Positions 16,530-26,022 of a stretch of DNA of 64,000 nt are shown piece after piece; the stretch's first letter is position 1, and the number at the start of each line of letters is the position of its first letter. Both the position numbers and the translations under genes were made by a program. The stretch lies in contig NZ_JAMQOT010000004.1 of the NCBI RefSeq assembly GCF_029502005.1, forward strand, positions 124,001-188,000, given 5' to 3'. This DNA is from Natrinema salsiterrestre (lineage in GTDB: Archaea > Halobacteriota > Halobacteria > Halobacteriales > Natrialbaceae). The notes under the pieces were generated by a model. That model was not told the DNA's origin, ran no database searches, and saw only the letters and a list, made by a program, of their open reading frames with translations.

Positions 16530-17270
16530 GGTAGTCCCTCGTGCGCGGATCACCAATAGCGTAGTGTCCGAGACGCGACCGGATGCTCCCGATTCCGATA
16601 CACGGACTCGACATCGCGCCCGGAAACGATCTGAGTTCGGATCGCTCCGGCGAAAATTGACGATGACGGGGCTGACGGGTAATATCGTATTACCGAAATC
16701 GGGTCGCTCACCGAGTGGGTGACGAACCGCCGTCGTCTTTTTTCCGACAAACTATCGTTCTGATTCGGGATCGGGAACTATATTCGAGCTATGGGTGATC
16801 GAACCGAGTATATAGATACTATTGCAACCGAAAAACGCATAATCCGGATCCGTCGATTACGGCGCGATCAGTCGTGTTCCGTGCCGGCGCCACCGGCGTC
16901 TACTCACCGAACACCGGTCGATCTTCGACGGGACATCGGCCACATCCCATGAGTGAAACTAGACAGGTTCGGTCGGCCGGGAACGAACGGCAATCGCGAC
17001 CCGCGTCCCGTCGTGGCGGCCCCGATTTCGAACGGGGTCGCAAAACGCGTTTATCGCACGACCGCTCGAGGTCCGTTCCGTAATCGAGCGCGACCGGTTT
17101 TCTCGGCTCGGTGCGAATCCGTATCGATCCGTCACGGTACGATTACCGCGCAATTCGCCGTAACGGACACTTCAATCGCGGTACCGACATCGGCCGTGAT
17201 TGGTTGGTTTCATGACTGATTGATAGGCACTCAATTACAAAGGACGAACGCGACCACTCGCGAATCGTCC
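16530..17270. other. Long intergenic region, no supported gene
   Basis: About 740 bases with no frame that looks coding. It contains AT-rich blocks (near 16740-16840) with possible TATA elements and a short palindrome GGTAAT-ATCGT-ATTACC at 16678-16694. Short arginine-rich frames between 16874 and 17219 are judged spurious from composition. Confidence 0.5.
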
Positions 17271-18086
17271 ATGTTCCCACCGTACATCCCCGCTCAAGCA
17301 CAGGTGCCGGACTGGTTACAGGATCCGATCGCACAGTTGATAACGTTCCTCCCGCGGATAATCGGCGCGCTGGTGATCCTCTTCATCGGCTGGATCGTCG
17401 GTCGGCTGGCCGCTCGCGTCGTCGGGCGGATCGCCGACGGCGTCGAACTCGATCGAATGGTCCTCGAGACGCCGCTCGGCCGGATACTCGGCGGGACGGA
17501 ACAGTCAGTCTCGAGCGCGTTCGGGTCGCTGGCGAAGTGGTTCGTCTACGGCCTCGCGATCCTCGCGGCCGCGAACGCGCTCGCGATCGCGACGCTGTCG
17601 GAGTGGATCTCGACGGCGGTCTCGTACTTGCCGGCGTTCATCGCGGGACTGCTCGTCATCACCTTCGGGTTCGTCATCGCCGATTTCATCGGCGACGCCA
17701 TCGAGCGGACCCGGGCGGCGACGGAGTCGGCCTACACCGGCTTGTTCGCGAACGGGGCTCGAGTGTTCCTCTACTTCACGGCGATCGTGATCGGTCTCGA
17801 CACGATGGGAATCGACGTCGGCATCCTCTACGTGTTCGCTCGAGCGCTCGCCTGGGGGCTCGGCGCGGCCGTCGCCATCGGCGCGGGGATCGCCTTCGGC
17901 TGGGGCGGCAAGGACTACGTCTCCGAGAACATCGACAACTGGATGGGACGGACGAGCAACGTCGCACCGAGCGAGGGCGAGTCATCCGGGGGCCAGTCCC
18001 GAACCGGTGACCGAACCGACAGCGGTCGGAGCGCCGATCGGGAGCGCGGCTCCGAGCCCGGCCCGGGACCGAGCGAGGACGACTGA
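17271..18086 (+). CDS. Membrane protein with conserved TM-helix repeats (PF05552-like, MscS-related)
   Basis: A 271-residue protein with about four to five membrane helices. Two copies of the conserved TM-helix motif are visible: PRIIGALVILFIGWIVGRLA (about 29-48) and PAFIAGLLVITFGFVIADFI (about 122-141). A third hydrophobic stretch ends in GWGGKDYV. This module occurs in small-conductance mechanosensitive channel relatives, but the cytoplasmic MscS beta-domain is missing. The C-terminal 45 residues are charged and disordered. ATG at 17271 is the first sensible start. Role in osmotic response is inferred. Confidence 0.82.
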   Translation: MFPPYIPAQAQVPDWLQDPIAQLITFLPRIIGALVILFIGWIVGRLAARVVGRIADGVELDRMVLETPLGRILGGTEQSVSSAFGSLAKWFVYGLAILAAANALAIATLSEWISTAVSYLPAFIAGLLVITFGFVIADFIGDAIERTRAATESAYTGLFANGARVFLYFTAIVIGLDTMGIDVGILYVFARALAWGLGAAVAIGAGIAFGWGGKDYVSENIDNWMGRTSNVAPSEGESSGGQSRTGDRTDSGRSADRERGSEPGPGPSEDD

Positions 18087-18135
18087 CCGGCCTCCGCCGG
18101 CCGGCCCACCGCAGGCGGTCCCGACTGGGCGACGA

Positions 18136-18669
18136 TCAGTCGGCTTCGATCCCGGCCGCCGTCCGATCCGGTTCCGGACCGTCACCCTCCTCGCGCGGAA
18201 AGAGCGGTTTGACCGGGACGATCACGTGCGCTCGCACGAGCCGGTCCCCGTTCCGCCGCCACTTTTTCAGGTGCGCTACCGAGTGTGACCCGTCGTAGCC
18301 GGCTTCGATCCGCTCACAGAGCGCGTCGAATTCGTCCTCATCGAACAGCGCGGCCGAGACGCGATCCGTCTCGACCGCGACGCGTCCCCGCCGAGCGTAG
18401 ACGTCGAGGCGTCCCTCGAAGGCGTGCTCGAGGGCCTCGATCCAGTCGTGGATTTCGCCGACCGTCGGCTGATCGGGAGCGGTCGGAAAGGTGATCGACG
18501 CCTGGTACTGGTCGGGGCGCTCCCGAGCGTGTCGCTGCCAGAATCGTCCCGCGGACCGCGCGATCGCGGTTCCCGGAACTCGCGACACGACGCTGGTTAT
18601 CCGATCCGTCGCGGCCGCCACGCGCTGCCGAAGAGCCGTCGCGGGTTCGGCTCCGTCGCGTTCCCTCAT
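18136..18669 (-). CDS. Uncharacterised haloarchaeal protein
   Basis: A 177-residue soluble protein without a recognised domain. The N-terminal 50 residues are basic and helical (RQRVAAATDRITSVVSRVPG), the middle is a mixed alpha/beta region, and the C-terminus is acidic. Convergent with the TM-repeat protein 49 bases away. ATG at 18669 was chosen; a GTG lies 9 bases upstream. Confidence 0.6.
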   Translation of the reverse strand: MRERDGAEPATALRQRVAAATDRITSVVSRVPGTAIARSAGRFWQRHARERPDQYQASITFPTAPDQPTVGEIHDWIEALEHAFEGRLDVYARRGRVAVETDRVSAALFDEDEFDALCERIEAGYDGSHSVAHLKKWRRNGDRLVRAHVIVPVKPLFPREEGDGPEPDRTAAGIEAD

Positions 18670-18807
18670 TGGTCTCACGTTCGAGTTGCGGGCACCGGTA
18701 ATACGTCCTTTGTTGTACCGATGTGGTCTCCCGACGGAAAGTCAGTCGATCCGGACGATCGCCGGTCCGCGGGAGTTTTGTGCAATCGATTACTACCGGG
18801 CCTCAGA

Positions 18808-19260
18808 ATGCCTCGTTCAGGCCCAAACCACTCGGTTCCGGTCCTCGCCGGGTCGGTAGCGATCGTCGCGACCGGCGTCGCGGTTAATACCGGCTTAGAC
18901 ACCTCGGCTCGAACCGTTCCGGCCCTCCTGTTGATCGCGCTCGGCGTCGCCGGCGTCACGAGTACAGCACGGGAGTCCAGTACGGTACGACTCCGCCGCG
19001 GAGCGAAACGATGGTGGCTGCTCGCCTTCGCGGCGTTTCTCCCCTACGCGCTCGCGACGGCACCCGACAGCGAGTCGGCAGCGGCCGTCGGTGACGCGTT
19101 CGCCGGCCCGGTCGTCGGCCTGGCCCTCGAGTCCATCGCGGGCGCGATGGTCTGCTGTGCGGTGGCGATGACGGTCCTCTACGCCTTCGCCTGGTACGGG
19201 ATCCATCCCGGCCGACCGACGCCCGAGGAACGGGTCCTCACTGACGGCGGCGACGAGTAA
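18808..19260 (+). CDS. Small membrane protein, four hydrophobic segments
   Basis: A 150-residue protein with hydrophobic segments near residues 9-27, 35-50, 68-82 and 100-130 and a short charged tail (PTPEERVLTDGGDE). No family recognised. ATG at 18808 follows a non-coding stretch; longer frames upstream run through the promoter region. It is followed 136 bases later by a large sensor kinase on the same strand, but a separate promoter is likely. Confidence 0.65.
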   Translation: MPRSGPNHSVPVLAGSVAIVATGVAVNTGLDTSARTVPALLLIALGVAGVTSTARESSTVRLRRGAKRWWLLAFAAFLPYALATAPDSESAAAVGDAFAGPVVGLALESIAGAMVCCAVAMTVLYAFAWYGIHPGRPTPEERVLTDGGDE

Positions 19261-19396
19261 TACGATCCGACGGGCCGATCTGTCGATCGGCTACCGAGAG
19301 TACGACCGCCGAATTCTGTTGTAAGGAGCAGTGAAACACTCGAATAGTGGCGTATTCGGCGCTGGGCTTATCCGTTCGAGCGGCCTCTGTGAGCCA

Positions 19397-22300
19397 ATGA
19401 CCGAACGGGTGGAACAGACGGATCCAGTTCCCTGGAGCGACGACGGCGATCGAGCGGCGTTCGAGTGGTATCGGACGCTCGTCGATACCGTTCCGGACGG
19501 CGTGTTTCAGCTGGACGACGAGGATCGAATCGTTGCGATCGACGACACCCTCCTCGAGATGACGGGCCGGGCCCGCGAAGCGATCCGCGGCGAGCACGTT
19601 TCGCTGCTGCTGGGCGAATCCGGAATCGAGGCCCTCGGTCGAGATTCGTCGGCCGGATCCGGCGAAGCGGCGGCCGATGGCGACGGTCCCCCCGAACCCA
19701 CCACCGCCGTCGTCGAGAGTCGAATTCGAACTGCGACCGAGAGCTGGCTTCGCTGTGAACTCCGACTCGGAACGGTCCCGGCCGGCGAGGATCGACGGGG
19801 AACGGTCGGCCTCGTCCGAGGAATCGAGCCTCGAGCGGGGGACGCCGATCCGGAATCCGAAGCGAATGGTGACCCGTCGTTCGATGCGATTACGACAGTG
19901 TTCGAAGGGGCCGACGTCGGCGTATTCGTGCTCGACCCGGAGTTCGACGTCGCGTGGATCAACGACGCCACCGAACGATACTTCGGTCTCGACTCGACGC
20001 CGGTGATCGGCCGGGACAAACGGCAGTTGGTCGACGAGACGATCCGCACGCGAATCGACGACTCGGATCGGTTCGTCGAGATTCTCGAGTCGACCTACGA
20101 CGACGACAGCGACACGGAGCGGTTCGAATGTCACGTCACGGGGGGTGATACCCGCGAGGAGCGCTGGCTCGAGCACCGGAGCAGTCCGATCGAATCGGGA
20201 CCGTACGCGGGCGGTCGAGTCGAGCTCTACTACGATATCACCGGTCGGCACCGGCGTGCCTCCCAGCTCCGCCGGTTGAACGAAACCGTTCGCGACTGGT
20301 TCGAGGCCGACACGCGCGAAGGGGTCGCAGATCGAGCCTGTCGTCACCTCGTCGACGTTCTCGACCTCGACGTCAACGGCATCTTCCTCCACGATCCGGA
20401 AACGGCGGTGCTCGAGCCGATCGCCTGGTCCGAAGCGGCCGGCGAGTTGATCGACGAGCACCCGACGTTCGCGGACGGGGAGGGCATCGCCTGGCGCGTC
20501 TTCGAGTCGGGCGAGCCGGCTATCTACGACGACGTCAGAGCCGACTCGGACGTCTACAACCCGGAGACGCCGATTCGGAGCGAAATCTGTCTCCCGATCG
20601 GCGATCACGGGGTCGTCATCATCGGTTCCGAAGAGCGAACCGCGTTCGACGACGCCGATCTCTCGCTCGCGAAGATCGTCGCCTCGAGTCTGGAGATGAC
20701 CTTCGATCGCATCAGTCACGAACGGACGCTGGAGCGCGAGCGCTCGCAGACCGAGGCGCTCCTCCGGACCGCTCCGGTCGCGATATCGGTCGAAGACGCC
20801 GACGGTGAGACGGTGCTGGCGAATCGACACGCGCAGACGGCGCTCGGGCTCGCCGGCGAGGCGCTCGGCGAGACCGACCTCCTCGCTCGGCAGACCGTCG
20901 TCGACGCCGATGGGGAGCGGATCGATTCCGAGGAGGGTCCCTCGGCACGCGTCAGGGCGACCGGGGATCCGGTTCGCGACGAGGTGCTGCTGATCGAAGG
21001 GGCGTCCGGGGAGCAGACGTGGTTTTCGATTACCGCCGTTCCCGTCCTCGGTCCCGACGGGTCGCTCGAGCGAGTCATTTCCGCCGGTGAAGACATCACC
21101 GCGCTCAAAGAACAGGAGCGACGCCTCGAACGCCGCAAGCGGGAACTCGAGACCGAGCTGGGCGAGATACTCGGGCGCGTCTCGGACGCGTTCTACGCGC
21201 TCGACGACGAGTGGCGGTTCACGCACGTCAACGATCGCGCGGCGACGCTGCTCGGCTATTCGGAGTCGGAACTCGTCGGCCGGAATATCTGGGAGACGTT
21301 CCCGAACGGCACGAGATCCGATCTGGCCGACCGCTATCGGGAGGCGATGGAGACCCAACGCCCCGTGTCGTGGGAGCGCTACTCCGAGACGCTCGAGATC
21401 TGGATGGAGATCCAGGCGTACCCCTCCGAGACGGGACTGTCGGTCTACTTCAGAGACGTCACCGATCGAAAGGTACGCGAGCGGCAACTGGAGCAGTACG
21501 AGCGGATAATCGAAACCGTCGAAGACGGCATCTACGTGCTCGACGACGACGGCCGGTTCACGACGGTCAACGAGGCCTACGAGTCTCTCACCGGGTACGA
21601 TCGCGCTGAACTGCTCGGGCGCCACGCCTCGCTCGTCGTCGACGAGCAAGTGATGGAACTCGCCCGGAATATCGCCGCGGACGAGACCCGGCTGCCGACG
21701 GTGGAAGCGGAACTCGAGACGAAATCCGACGATCGGGTTCCGATAGAGGCGACGGTGACGTCGATCGCGTCTACCGGTACTGACGGCGAACGGATCGGCG
21801 TCGTTCGGGACGTCACCGAACGGAAGGAACGACAGCGTCGACTCGAGGCGAGCGAACAGCGGTATCGAACTCTCGCCGAGAACTTCCCGAACGGGATCGT
21901 CGCCCTGTTCGACGACGAACTGCGGTACACGGCCGCCGGCGGGCAGCTCCTCGGTGAGATCGGCATCGATCGGGAAACCGCAATCGGCCAGTCGATCTAC
22001 GAACGCTACCCCGACGAACTGGTCGCGGAGATCGAACCGCACTTTCGGGCCGCACTCGAGGGCGACGAGCGATCCTTCGAGTTGGCCTACCGCGACCGGC
22101 AGCTCCGGGCTACGACCCTCCCCGTCCGGACCGGCGGCGAGGTCACCGGTGGAATGCTCGTCGTCCAGGACATCACCGAGCGAACCGAGTACCAGCGCAA
22201 GCTCGAGGAATCGAACGAGCGACTCGAACAGTTCGCATACGCCGCCTCGCACGACCTGCAGGAGCCCTTGCGGATGGTCACGAGCTATCTCCGGTTGATC

Positions 22301-22897
22301 GAGGGACGGTACGCGGACGAGCTCGACGCGGACGGCGAGGAGTTCATCGACTACGCCGTCGACGGTGCCGAGCGGATGCGCGAGATGATCGACGGCCTGC
22401 TGGCGTACTCCCGGGTCGAAACGCAGGGCGACCCGCTCGAGCCGGTCGATCTCGATGCGGTCTTCGCGGCCGTCCGCGAGGATCTCCAGGTCCGTATCGA
22501 CGAAACGGACGCCGAGATCACGGCGGAGTCGCTCCCTCGCGTCGCCGGCGACGCGAGCCAGCTTCGACAGGTGTTCCAGAACCTGCTCGCGAACGCGATC
22601 GAGTACAGCGGGGACGAACCCCCGCGGATCCACGTCAGCGCCGACCGCGACGGCGGCGACTGGGAGATTTCGGTCCGCGACGAGGGGATCGGCATCGACC
22701 CGTCGGATCAGGACCGGATCTTCCGCGTCTTCCAGCGCCTCCACAGTCACGAGACCCACGACGGAACGGGGATCGGCCTCGCGCTCTGTCACCGGATCGT
22801 CGAGCGCCACGGCGGCGAGATCCGGGTCGACTCCGAACCCGGTGACGGGGCGACGTTCTCGATTACCCTGTCAGCTACCGACGCGGCCGCGAACTGA
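19397..22897 (+). CDS. Large multi-PAS/GAF sensor histidine kinase
   Basis: A 1166-residue soluble kinase. Several PAS domains are visible: about 20-140 (DGVFQLDDEDRIVAIDDTL), 155-275 (GVFVLDPEFDVAWIND), 440-570, 575-690 (AFYALDDEWRFTHVND), 695-815 (GIYVLDDDGRFTTVNE) and 820-935. A GAF domain lies at about 285-435. The dimerisation helix contains the phospho-His in YAASHDLQEPLRMV, and the ATPase domain has NAIEYSG, DEGIGIDP and GTGIGLALCHRIVE. This kinase core resembles that of phytochrome-like kinases. No receiver or regulator is adjacent, so the partner is unknown. ATG at 19397 (MTERVEQTDP) is preferred to a start 22 codons upstream. Confidence 0.93.
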   Translation: MTERVEQTDPVPWSDDGDRAAFEWYRTLVDTVPDGVFQLDDEDRIVAIDDTLLEMTGRAREAIRGEHVSLLLGESGIEALGRDSSAGSGEAAADGDGPPEPTTAVVESRIRTATESWLRCELRLGTVPAGEDRRGTVGLVRGIEPRAGDADPESEANGDPSFDAITTVFEGADVGVFVLDPEFDVAWINDATERYFGLDSTPVIGRDKRQLVDETIRTRIDDSDRFVEILESTYDDDSDTERFECHVTGGDTREERWLEHRSSPIESGPYAGGRVELYYDITGRHRRASQLRRLNETVRDWFEADTREGVADRACRHLVDVLDLDVNGIFLHDPETAVLEPIAWSEAAGELIDEHPTFADGEGIAWRVFESGEPAIYDDVRADSDVYNPETPIRSEICLPIGDHGVVIIGSEERTAFDDADLSLAKIVASSLEMTFDRISHERTLERERSQTEALLRTAPVAISVEDADGETVLANRHAQTALGLAGEALGETDLLARQTVVDADGERIDSEEGPSARVRATGDPVRDEVLLIEGASGEQTWFSITAVPVLGPDGSLERVISAGEDITALKEQERRLERRKRELETELGEILGRVSDAFYALDDEWRFTHVNDRAATLLGYSESELVGRNIWETFPNGTRSDLADRYREAMETQRPVSWERYSETLEIWMEIQAYPSETGLSVYFRDVTDRKVRERQLEQYERIIETVEDGIYVLDDDGRFTTVNEAYESLTGYDRAELLGRHASLVVDEQVMELARNIAADETRLPTVEAELETKSDDRVPIEATVTSIASTGTDGERIGVVRDVTERKERQRRLEASEQRYRTLAENFPNGIVALFDDELRYTAAGGQLLGEIGIDRETAIGQSIYERYPDELVAEIEPHFRAALEGDERSFELAYRDRQLRATTLPVRTGGEVTGGMLVVQDITERTEYQRKLEESNERLEQFAYAASHDLQEPLRMVTSYLRLIEGRYADELDADGEEFIDYAVDGAERMREMIDGLLAYSRVETQGDPLEPVDLDAVFAAVREDLQVRIDETDAEITAESLPRVAGDASQLRQVFQNLLANAIEYSGDEPPRIHVSADRDGGDWEISVRDEGIGIDPSDQDRIFRVFQRLHSHETHDGTGIGLALCHRIVERHGGEIRVDSEPGDGATFSITLSATDAAAN

Positions 22898-22967
22898 GCA
22901 CCCCGGGGCACCGAGACCGGCGACGCCACGACCGAGGCTCGAGCGATCCGCTCGAGGAGGCCAGCCA

Positions 22968-22982
22968 ACAGCTATATAACCG
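22968..22982 (+). promoter_or_regulatory. TATA box for the membrane protein at 23008
   Basis: CAGCTATATAACCGG lies about 30 bases before the GTG start at 23008, the distance expected for a leaderless haloarchaeal transcript. It supports that GTG as the start. Confidence 0.6.
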
Positions 22983-23007
22983 GCCGCCTACTCAACTCGC
23001 CAAAGCC

Positions 23008-23466
23008 GTGTCCGACGTGATTCCGACGAGAGACGGTTCGGACCGATTCCCGCTCGCCGCGTCACTCGCCTGTTTCGCCGTCGCCGGCATTGCGACCGTC
23101 GTCGTCGACGGGGTCGGGTTCACGCTCGGAGCGACCGGGCTCGCCGTCGGCGGCGTCTACTGTCTCGCACGCGATGCCGAATCCGTGACCCGGCAGACCC
23201 TGGCTCACACGGCACTCGGACTGTGGATCGCGTTTCTGGGAATCGCTGCGATCCACGCGATCGGTCTCGAGGCGATCGGTGCGACCGTGCCGGGCCCCAC
23301 GCTGGTGACGGTCGTCGCCGTGTCGGGGGCCACGTGGGCCACGCTGCTCGGTGCCGCCGGAGCGACGATCTTTCTCGGCTTCCGGGAGTACGGCTCCTCC
23401 GTCCCCGTCGACGACCCCGACGACGCCGTGTTCGACGGCGAGACGTCCGATTACTCGACTCGATAG
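23008..23466 (+). CDS. Small membrane protein, uncharacterised
   Basis: A 152-residue protein starting with GTG. Four hydrophobic segments (about 16-35, 37-52, 70-92, 98-126) and a short acidic C-terminus. No family recognised. The last 16 bases overlap the end of the convergent methyltransferase gene. The start is supported by the TATA box about 30 bases upstream. Confidence 0.68.
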   Translation: MSDVIPTRDGSDRFPLAASLACFAVAGIATVVVDGVGFTLGATGLAVGGVYCLARDAESVTRQTLAHTALGLWIAFLGIAAIHAIGLEAIGATVPGPTLVTVVAVSGATWATLLGAAGATIFLGFREYGSSVPVDDPDDAVFDGETSDYSTR

Positions 23467-24119
23467 CTCACTGCGATCCCCTCGCCGAGCGGAACGACGA
23501 CCGTCTCGAAGGCCGGATCCGCGCCGACAGTCTCGAGGTAGTCGATCACTCCCCGCGTGTGTTCGTCGACGGCCGTCGGCGAGCCGCCCTCGGCCCACTC
23601 GAGGAGCGCGTCGAAGTCGACGACGCTCGCCGTGATCGCGTTGTCGGCGACGACGACGCCGCCGACCGGTATCTTCGATCGAACGGCTTCGAACGCGTCC
23701 GCGTAGCGTTCCTTCTGGTGGTCGATCAGCACGACGTCGAACGGACCGTCGTAGCGGTCGATACTCTCCATCGCGTCACCGAGTTCGTACGTCGTGAGTC
23801 CGTCGTACCCGCCCGCGGCCATGTACTCCCGGGCGAGCTCGAGTTCGGCCTCGTCGACCTCGGTGAGGACGAGCTCGCCGTCGTCGGGGAGCGCGTCGGC
23901 GAACCAGTAGGCCGAGTAGCCGTAGCCCGAGCCGAACTCGAAGACGCGCTCGGCCTCGTTCAGTCGGGCCACGAATCGGAGGAACGCGCCGACATCGGGG
24001 CCGACGTGGGGGAAGCCCTCGGCGGCGGCGTACTCGTCCATCTCGATCAGCGTCTCGTCGGGATCCGGGCCGACTGCGCGCACGAAGCGGGCAATCTCGT
24101 CGGAGAGGACGTCGGTCAT
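23451..24119 (-). CDS. O-methyltransferase family 3 (SAM-dependent)
   Basis: A 222-residue Rossmann-fold methyltransferase. SAM motif I is VFEFGSGYGYSAYWFA (about 59-74), then LVLTEVDE (motif II), the metal-binding Asp in FDVVLIDHQKE, and GGVVVADNA. This is the catechol O-methyltransferase-like family, which usually needs a divalent cation. Substrate is unknown. Its 3' end overlaps the convergent membrane protein gene. Confidence 0.9.
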   Translation of the reverse strand: MTDVLSDEIARFVRAVGPDPDETLIEMDEYAAAEGFPHVGPDVGAFLRFVARLNEAERVFEFGSGYGYSAYWFADALPDDGELVLTEVDEAELELAREYMAAGGYDGLTTYELGDAMESIDRYDGPFDVVLIDHQKERYADAFEAVRSKIPVGGVVVADNAITASVVDFDALLEWAEGGSPTAVDEHTRGVIDYLETVGADPAFETVVVPLGEGIAVSYRVE

Positions 24120-24182
24120 GGACGAGTATACGATCCCCAGCCCATAGGGTTCGGGGAGTCCGACCGGACTCCCCGGGAGCCG

Positions 24183-25136
24183 TTACCGGTTCCGACTCAC
24201 CGGGAACGAGATCCGATCCGGATTCTTCTTGAATCGCTCGAGAATCCGCTCGTAGAGGTCGTTTTTCGCCCGCTGCCCTCGTCGCGGGTGGACGAGGTAT
24301 CGGAGTCGGAGCTCGACCCACGACTCCTGCTGGACGACGTTGACCGTCGGACCGTCCCGAACCTCGAGTTCGACCGGCGTCTCGGCCAGGAGTTCGCGGT
24401 AGCGGGCGATGTTCTGCGCCATACGTTCGCCGAGGTAGTCGTCGGCGACGTCGGTCAGTTCCTGCCGGGCGAACGCGAGGTCGGTCTCGTAGGAGAGCTG
24501 GATCGAAATCTCGTTCCAGACGTAGGGAAACTCCTCCCACGAGAAGTTGTAGACCTCCGACGAGAGGACGGTACTGTTCGGCAGGGTCACGACCCGACCC
24601 GAGGGCTGATTCGAGGAGACGAGTTCGCCGTTGATCTCCCACAGCGTGGTCACGAGGAAGTCGACCTCGATCACGTCGCCTTTGGCGTCCCCGATTCGGA
24701 CCCGGTCACCGACCTGATAGGGGCGTTTGACCATGATGTAGATCCACCCCATCAGCGAGAACAGCGGTTGCTGGAGTGCGAAGGTAACCGCGAACCCGAC
24801 GATACCCAGCGAGAAGAGCACGCCGACCCACTGCTCCGTCAGGACGCCGAGCAGGCCGATGATCGTCACGGCACCGAGACCGAAGCGGAGCACGTTCCGC
24901 ACGTCGTGGGCACGGCGCTTGCTCGCGATCCGCCGAACCAGCAGATGCCGCACCAGATGATAGATTCCGTAGGTTCCGGCGACGACGGCGACCGCCAGCA
25001 GGGTCTTCTGTGCGATGACGCCGCCTTCGATGCCCCCGGTCGAGAGCCACGTCAGATCACCCGTCGACACCGCGTTCGCAGCGACCGTGGCGACGACCGA
25101 AACGATCAGCGAGAAAATCCCCAGGAGCCTGTTCAC
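24183..25136 (-). CDS. MscS-family small mechanosensitive channel
   Basis: A 317-residue channel protein that opens on membrane stretch and releases solutes during hypo-osmotic shock, relevant for a halophile. Three to four membrane helices fill residues 1-125. The pore-lining region precedes the beta-domain with QVGDRVRIGDAKGDVIEVDF and the PNS motif (TLPNSTVLSS). The C-terminal alpha/beta domain is of normal length. The start is GTG at 25136. It is divergent from a dUTPase-like gene. Confidence 0.92.
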   Translation of the reverse strand: MNRLLGIFSLIVSVVATVAANAVSTGDLTWLSTGGIEGGVIAQKTLLAVAVVAGTYGIYHLVRHLLVRRIASKRRAHDVRNVLRFGLGAVTIIGLLGVLTEQWVGVLFSLGIVGFAVTFALQQPLFSLMGWIYIMVKRPYQVGDRVRIGDAKGDVIEVDFLVTTLWEINGELVSSNQPSGRVVTLPNSTVLSSEVYNFSWEEFPYVWNEISIQLSYETDLAFARQELTDVADDYLGERMAQNIARYRELLAETPVELEVRDGPTVNVVQQESWVELRLRYLVHPRRGQRAKNDLYERILERFKKNPDRISFPVSRNR

Positions 25137-25241
25137 TCCAGCGGGTTTCGATGCGCGAGTGAAAACGATTGTGTTGGCGGCGACTCCGTGGAGTCACTGA
25201 CAGTATCCTTTTTTGTTCTCGAAACCGTTTTTCCACGCGAC

Positions 25242-25697
25242 ATGTCCCCCGACCATCCCCTCTCCGAGGCCGTCGACAACCTGGTGTACGAACCGGTACA
25301 GGTCACCGATCACGGCGTCGATCTGACGGTCAGCGCCGTCTACGAGGTCGCCGCCGCCGGCCGCCTCGACTTCGGCGGCGACGAACTCGAGGACGCCGAC
25401 CTCGAGCCCGTCCCGACGGAGATGGAACACCCACACGACGAGTTCGGCTGGTGGCACCTCGAGGGCGGCCAGTACGTGCTCCAGCACAACGAGTTCCTCA
25501 CCGACCTCTCTGAGCCGGCACAGCTCCAGCCGCGCAACGAACTGCTCGCTCGCGGCGGCTCGCATCCCTCGATGCAGGTCCGCGATCACCTGCCCCTGAT
25601 CCCGCTGACGGTCGCCGACGGCGGGCTCAAGATCAAGGAGAACGCGCGGGTATCGACGCTCGTCCCCGTCGGGAACGGGTCAGCATCGATCGAGTAA
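25242..25697 (+). CDS. dCTP deaminase/dUTPase-family protein
   Basis: A 151-residue protein of the trimeric dUTPase fold. The N-terminal VTDHGVDLTVSAVYEV and the C-terminal GGLKIKENARVSTLVPVG fit the haloarchaeal dCTP deaminase-like/dUTPase proteins, and WWHLEGGQYVLQHNEFL matches the strand with the usual phosphate-contact region. Activity (dUTP hydrolysis or dCTP deamination) cannot be settled by eye. ATG at 25242 was chosen from the family start; it lies about 40 bases after a T-rich promoter-like stretch. Confidence 0.75.
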   Translation: MSPDHPLSEAVDNLVYEPVQVTDHGVDLTVSAVYEVAAAGRLDFGGDELEDADLEPVPTEMEHPHDEFGWWHLEGGQYVLQHNEFLTDLSEPAQLQPRNELLARGGSHPSMQVRDHLPLIPLTVADGGLKIKENARVSTLVPVGNGSASIE

Positions 25698-25714
25698 CTG
25701 CGTCTCGAGGAAAA

Positions 25715-25930
25715 TCACTCCGATTCGTAGGCGATGTGTTCGACGGCAACCACCAGTCGATAAAACAGGAATAGGAGAGCGACTACGCCAAGGACGCCGA
25801 GCGGGAGGATGAAATAGACGAAGACGGAACTGGGGCTAACGAAACCGTATCCGATTGTCACAAGCCAGAGAAGAACAAGTACGATTCCGGCAGGCGACCG
25901 GATCAGATCGCGGAGCGGGGAGGGCGACAT
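25715..25930 (-). CDS. Small two-helix membrane protein
   Basis: A 71-residue protein with two hydrophobic helices (about residues 14-33 and 37-58) and a polar tail. ATG at 25930 (MSPSPLRDLIRSP) was chosen; a start 9 codons upstream is possible. No family recognised. Convergent with the dUTPase-like gene, 17 bases between the stops. Confidence 0.6.
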   Translation of the reverse strand: MSPSPLRDLIRSPAGIVLVLLWLVTIGYGFVSPSSVFVYFILPLGVLGVVALLFLFYRLVVAVEHIAYESE

Positions 25931-26022
25931 AGGAAAGCGTTCTAACAAAAACATCAAAATAATTTCGAAGAGCGTCCGTTACGAAACGATTCGGAGCCAC
26001 ATCCGAACCGGCGGTGGCCGGC

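Noticed and set aside
16874-17219. Arginine-rich short frames in the long gap before the TM-repeat protein
   Set aside because: Composition is unlike haloarchaeal proteins and no domain or promoter is visible.
19238-22810. Very long minus-strand open frame opposite the 1166-residue kinase
   Set aside because: The plus strand encodes clear PAS, GAF and kinase domains; the reverse frame is open only because of GC-rich codon usage.
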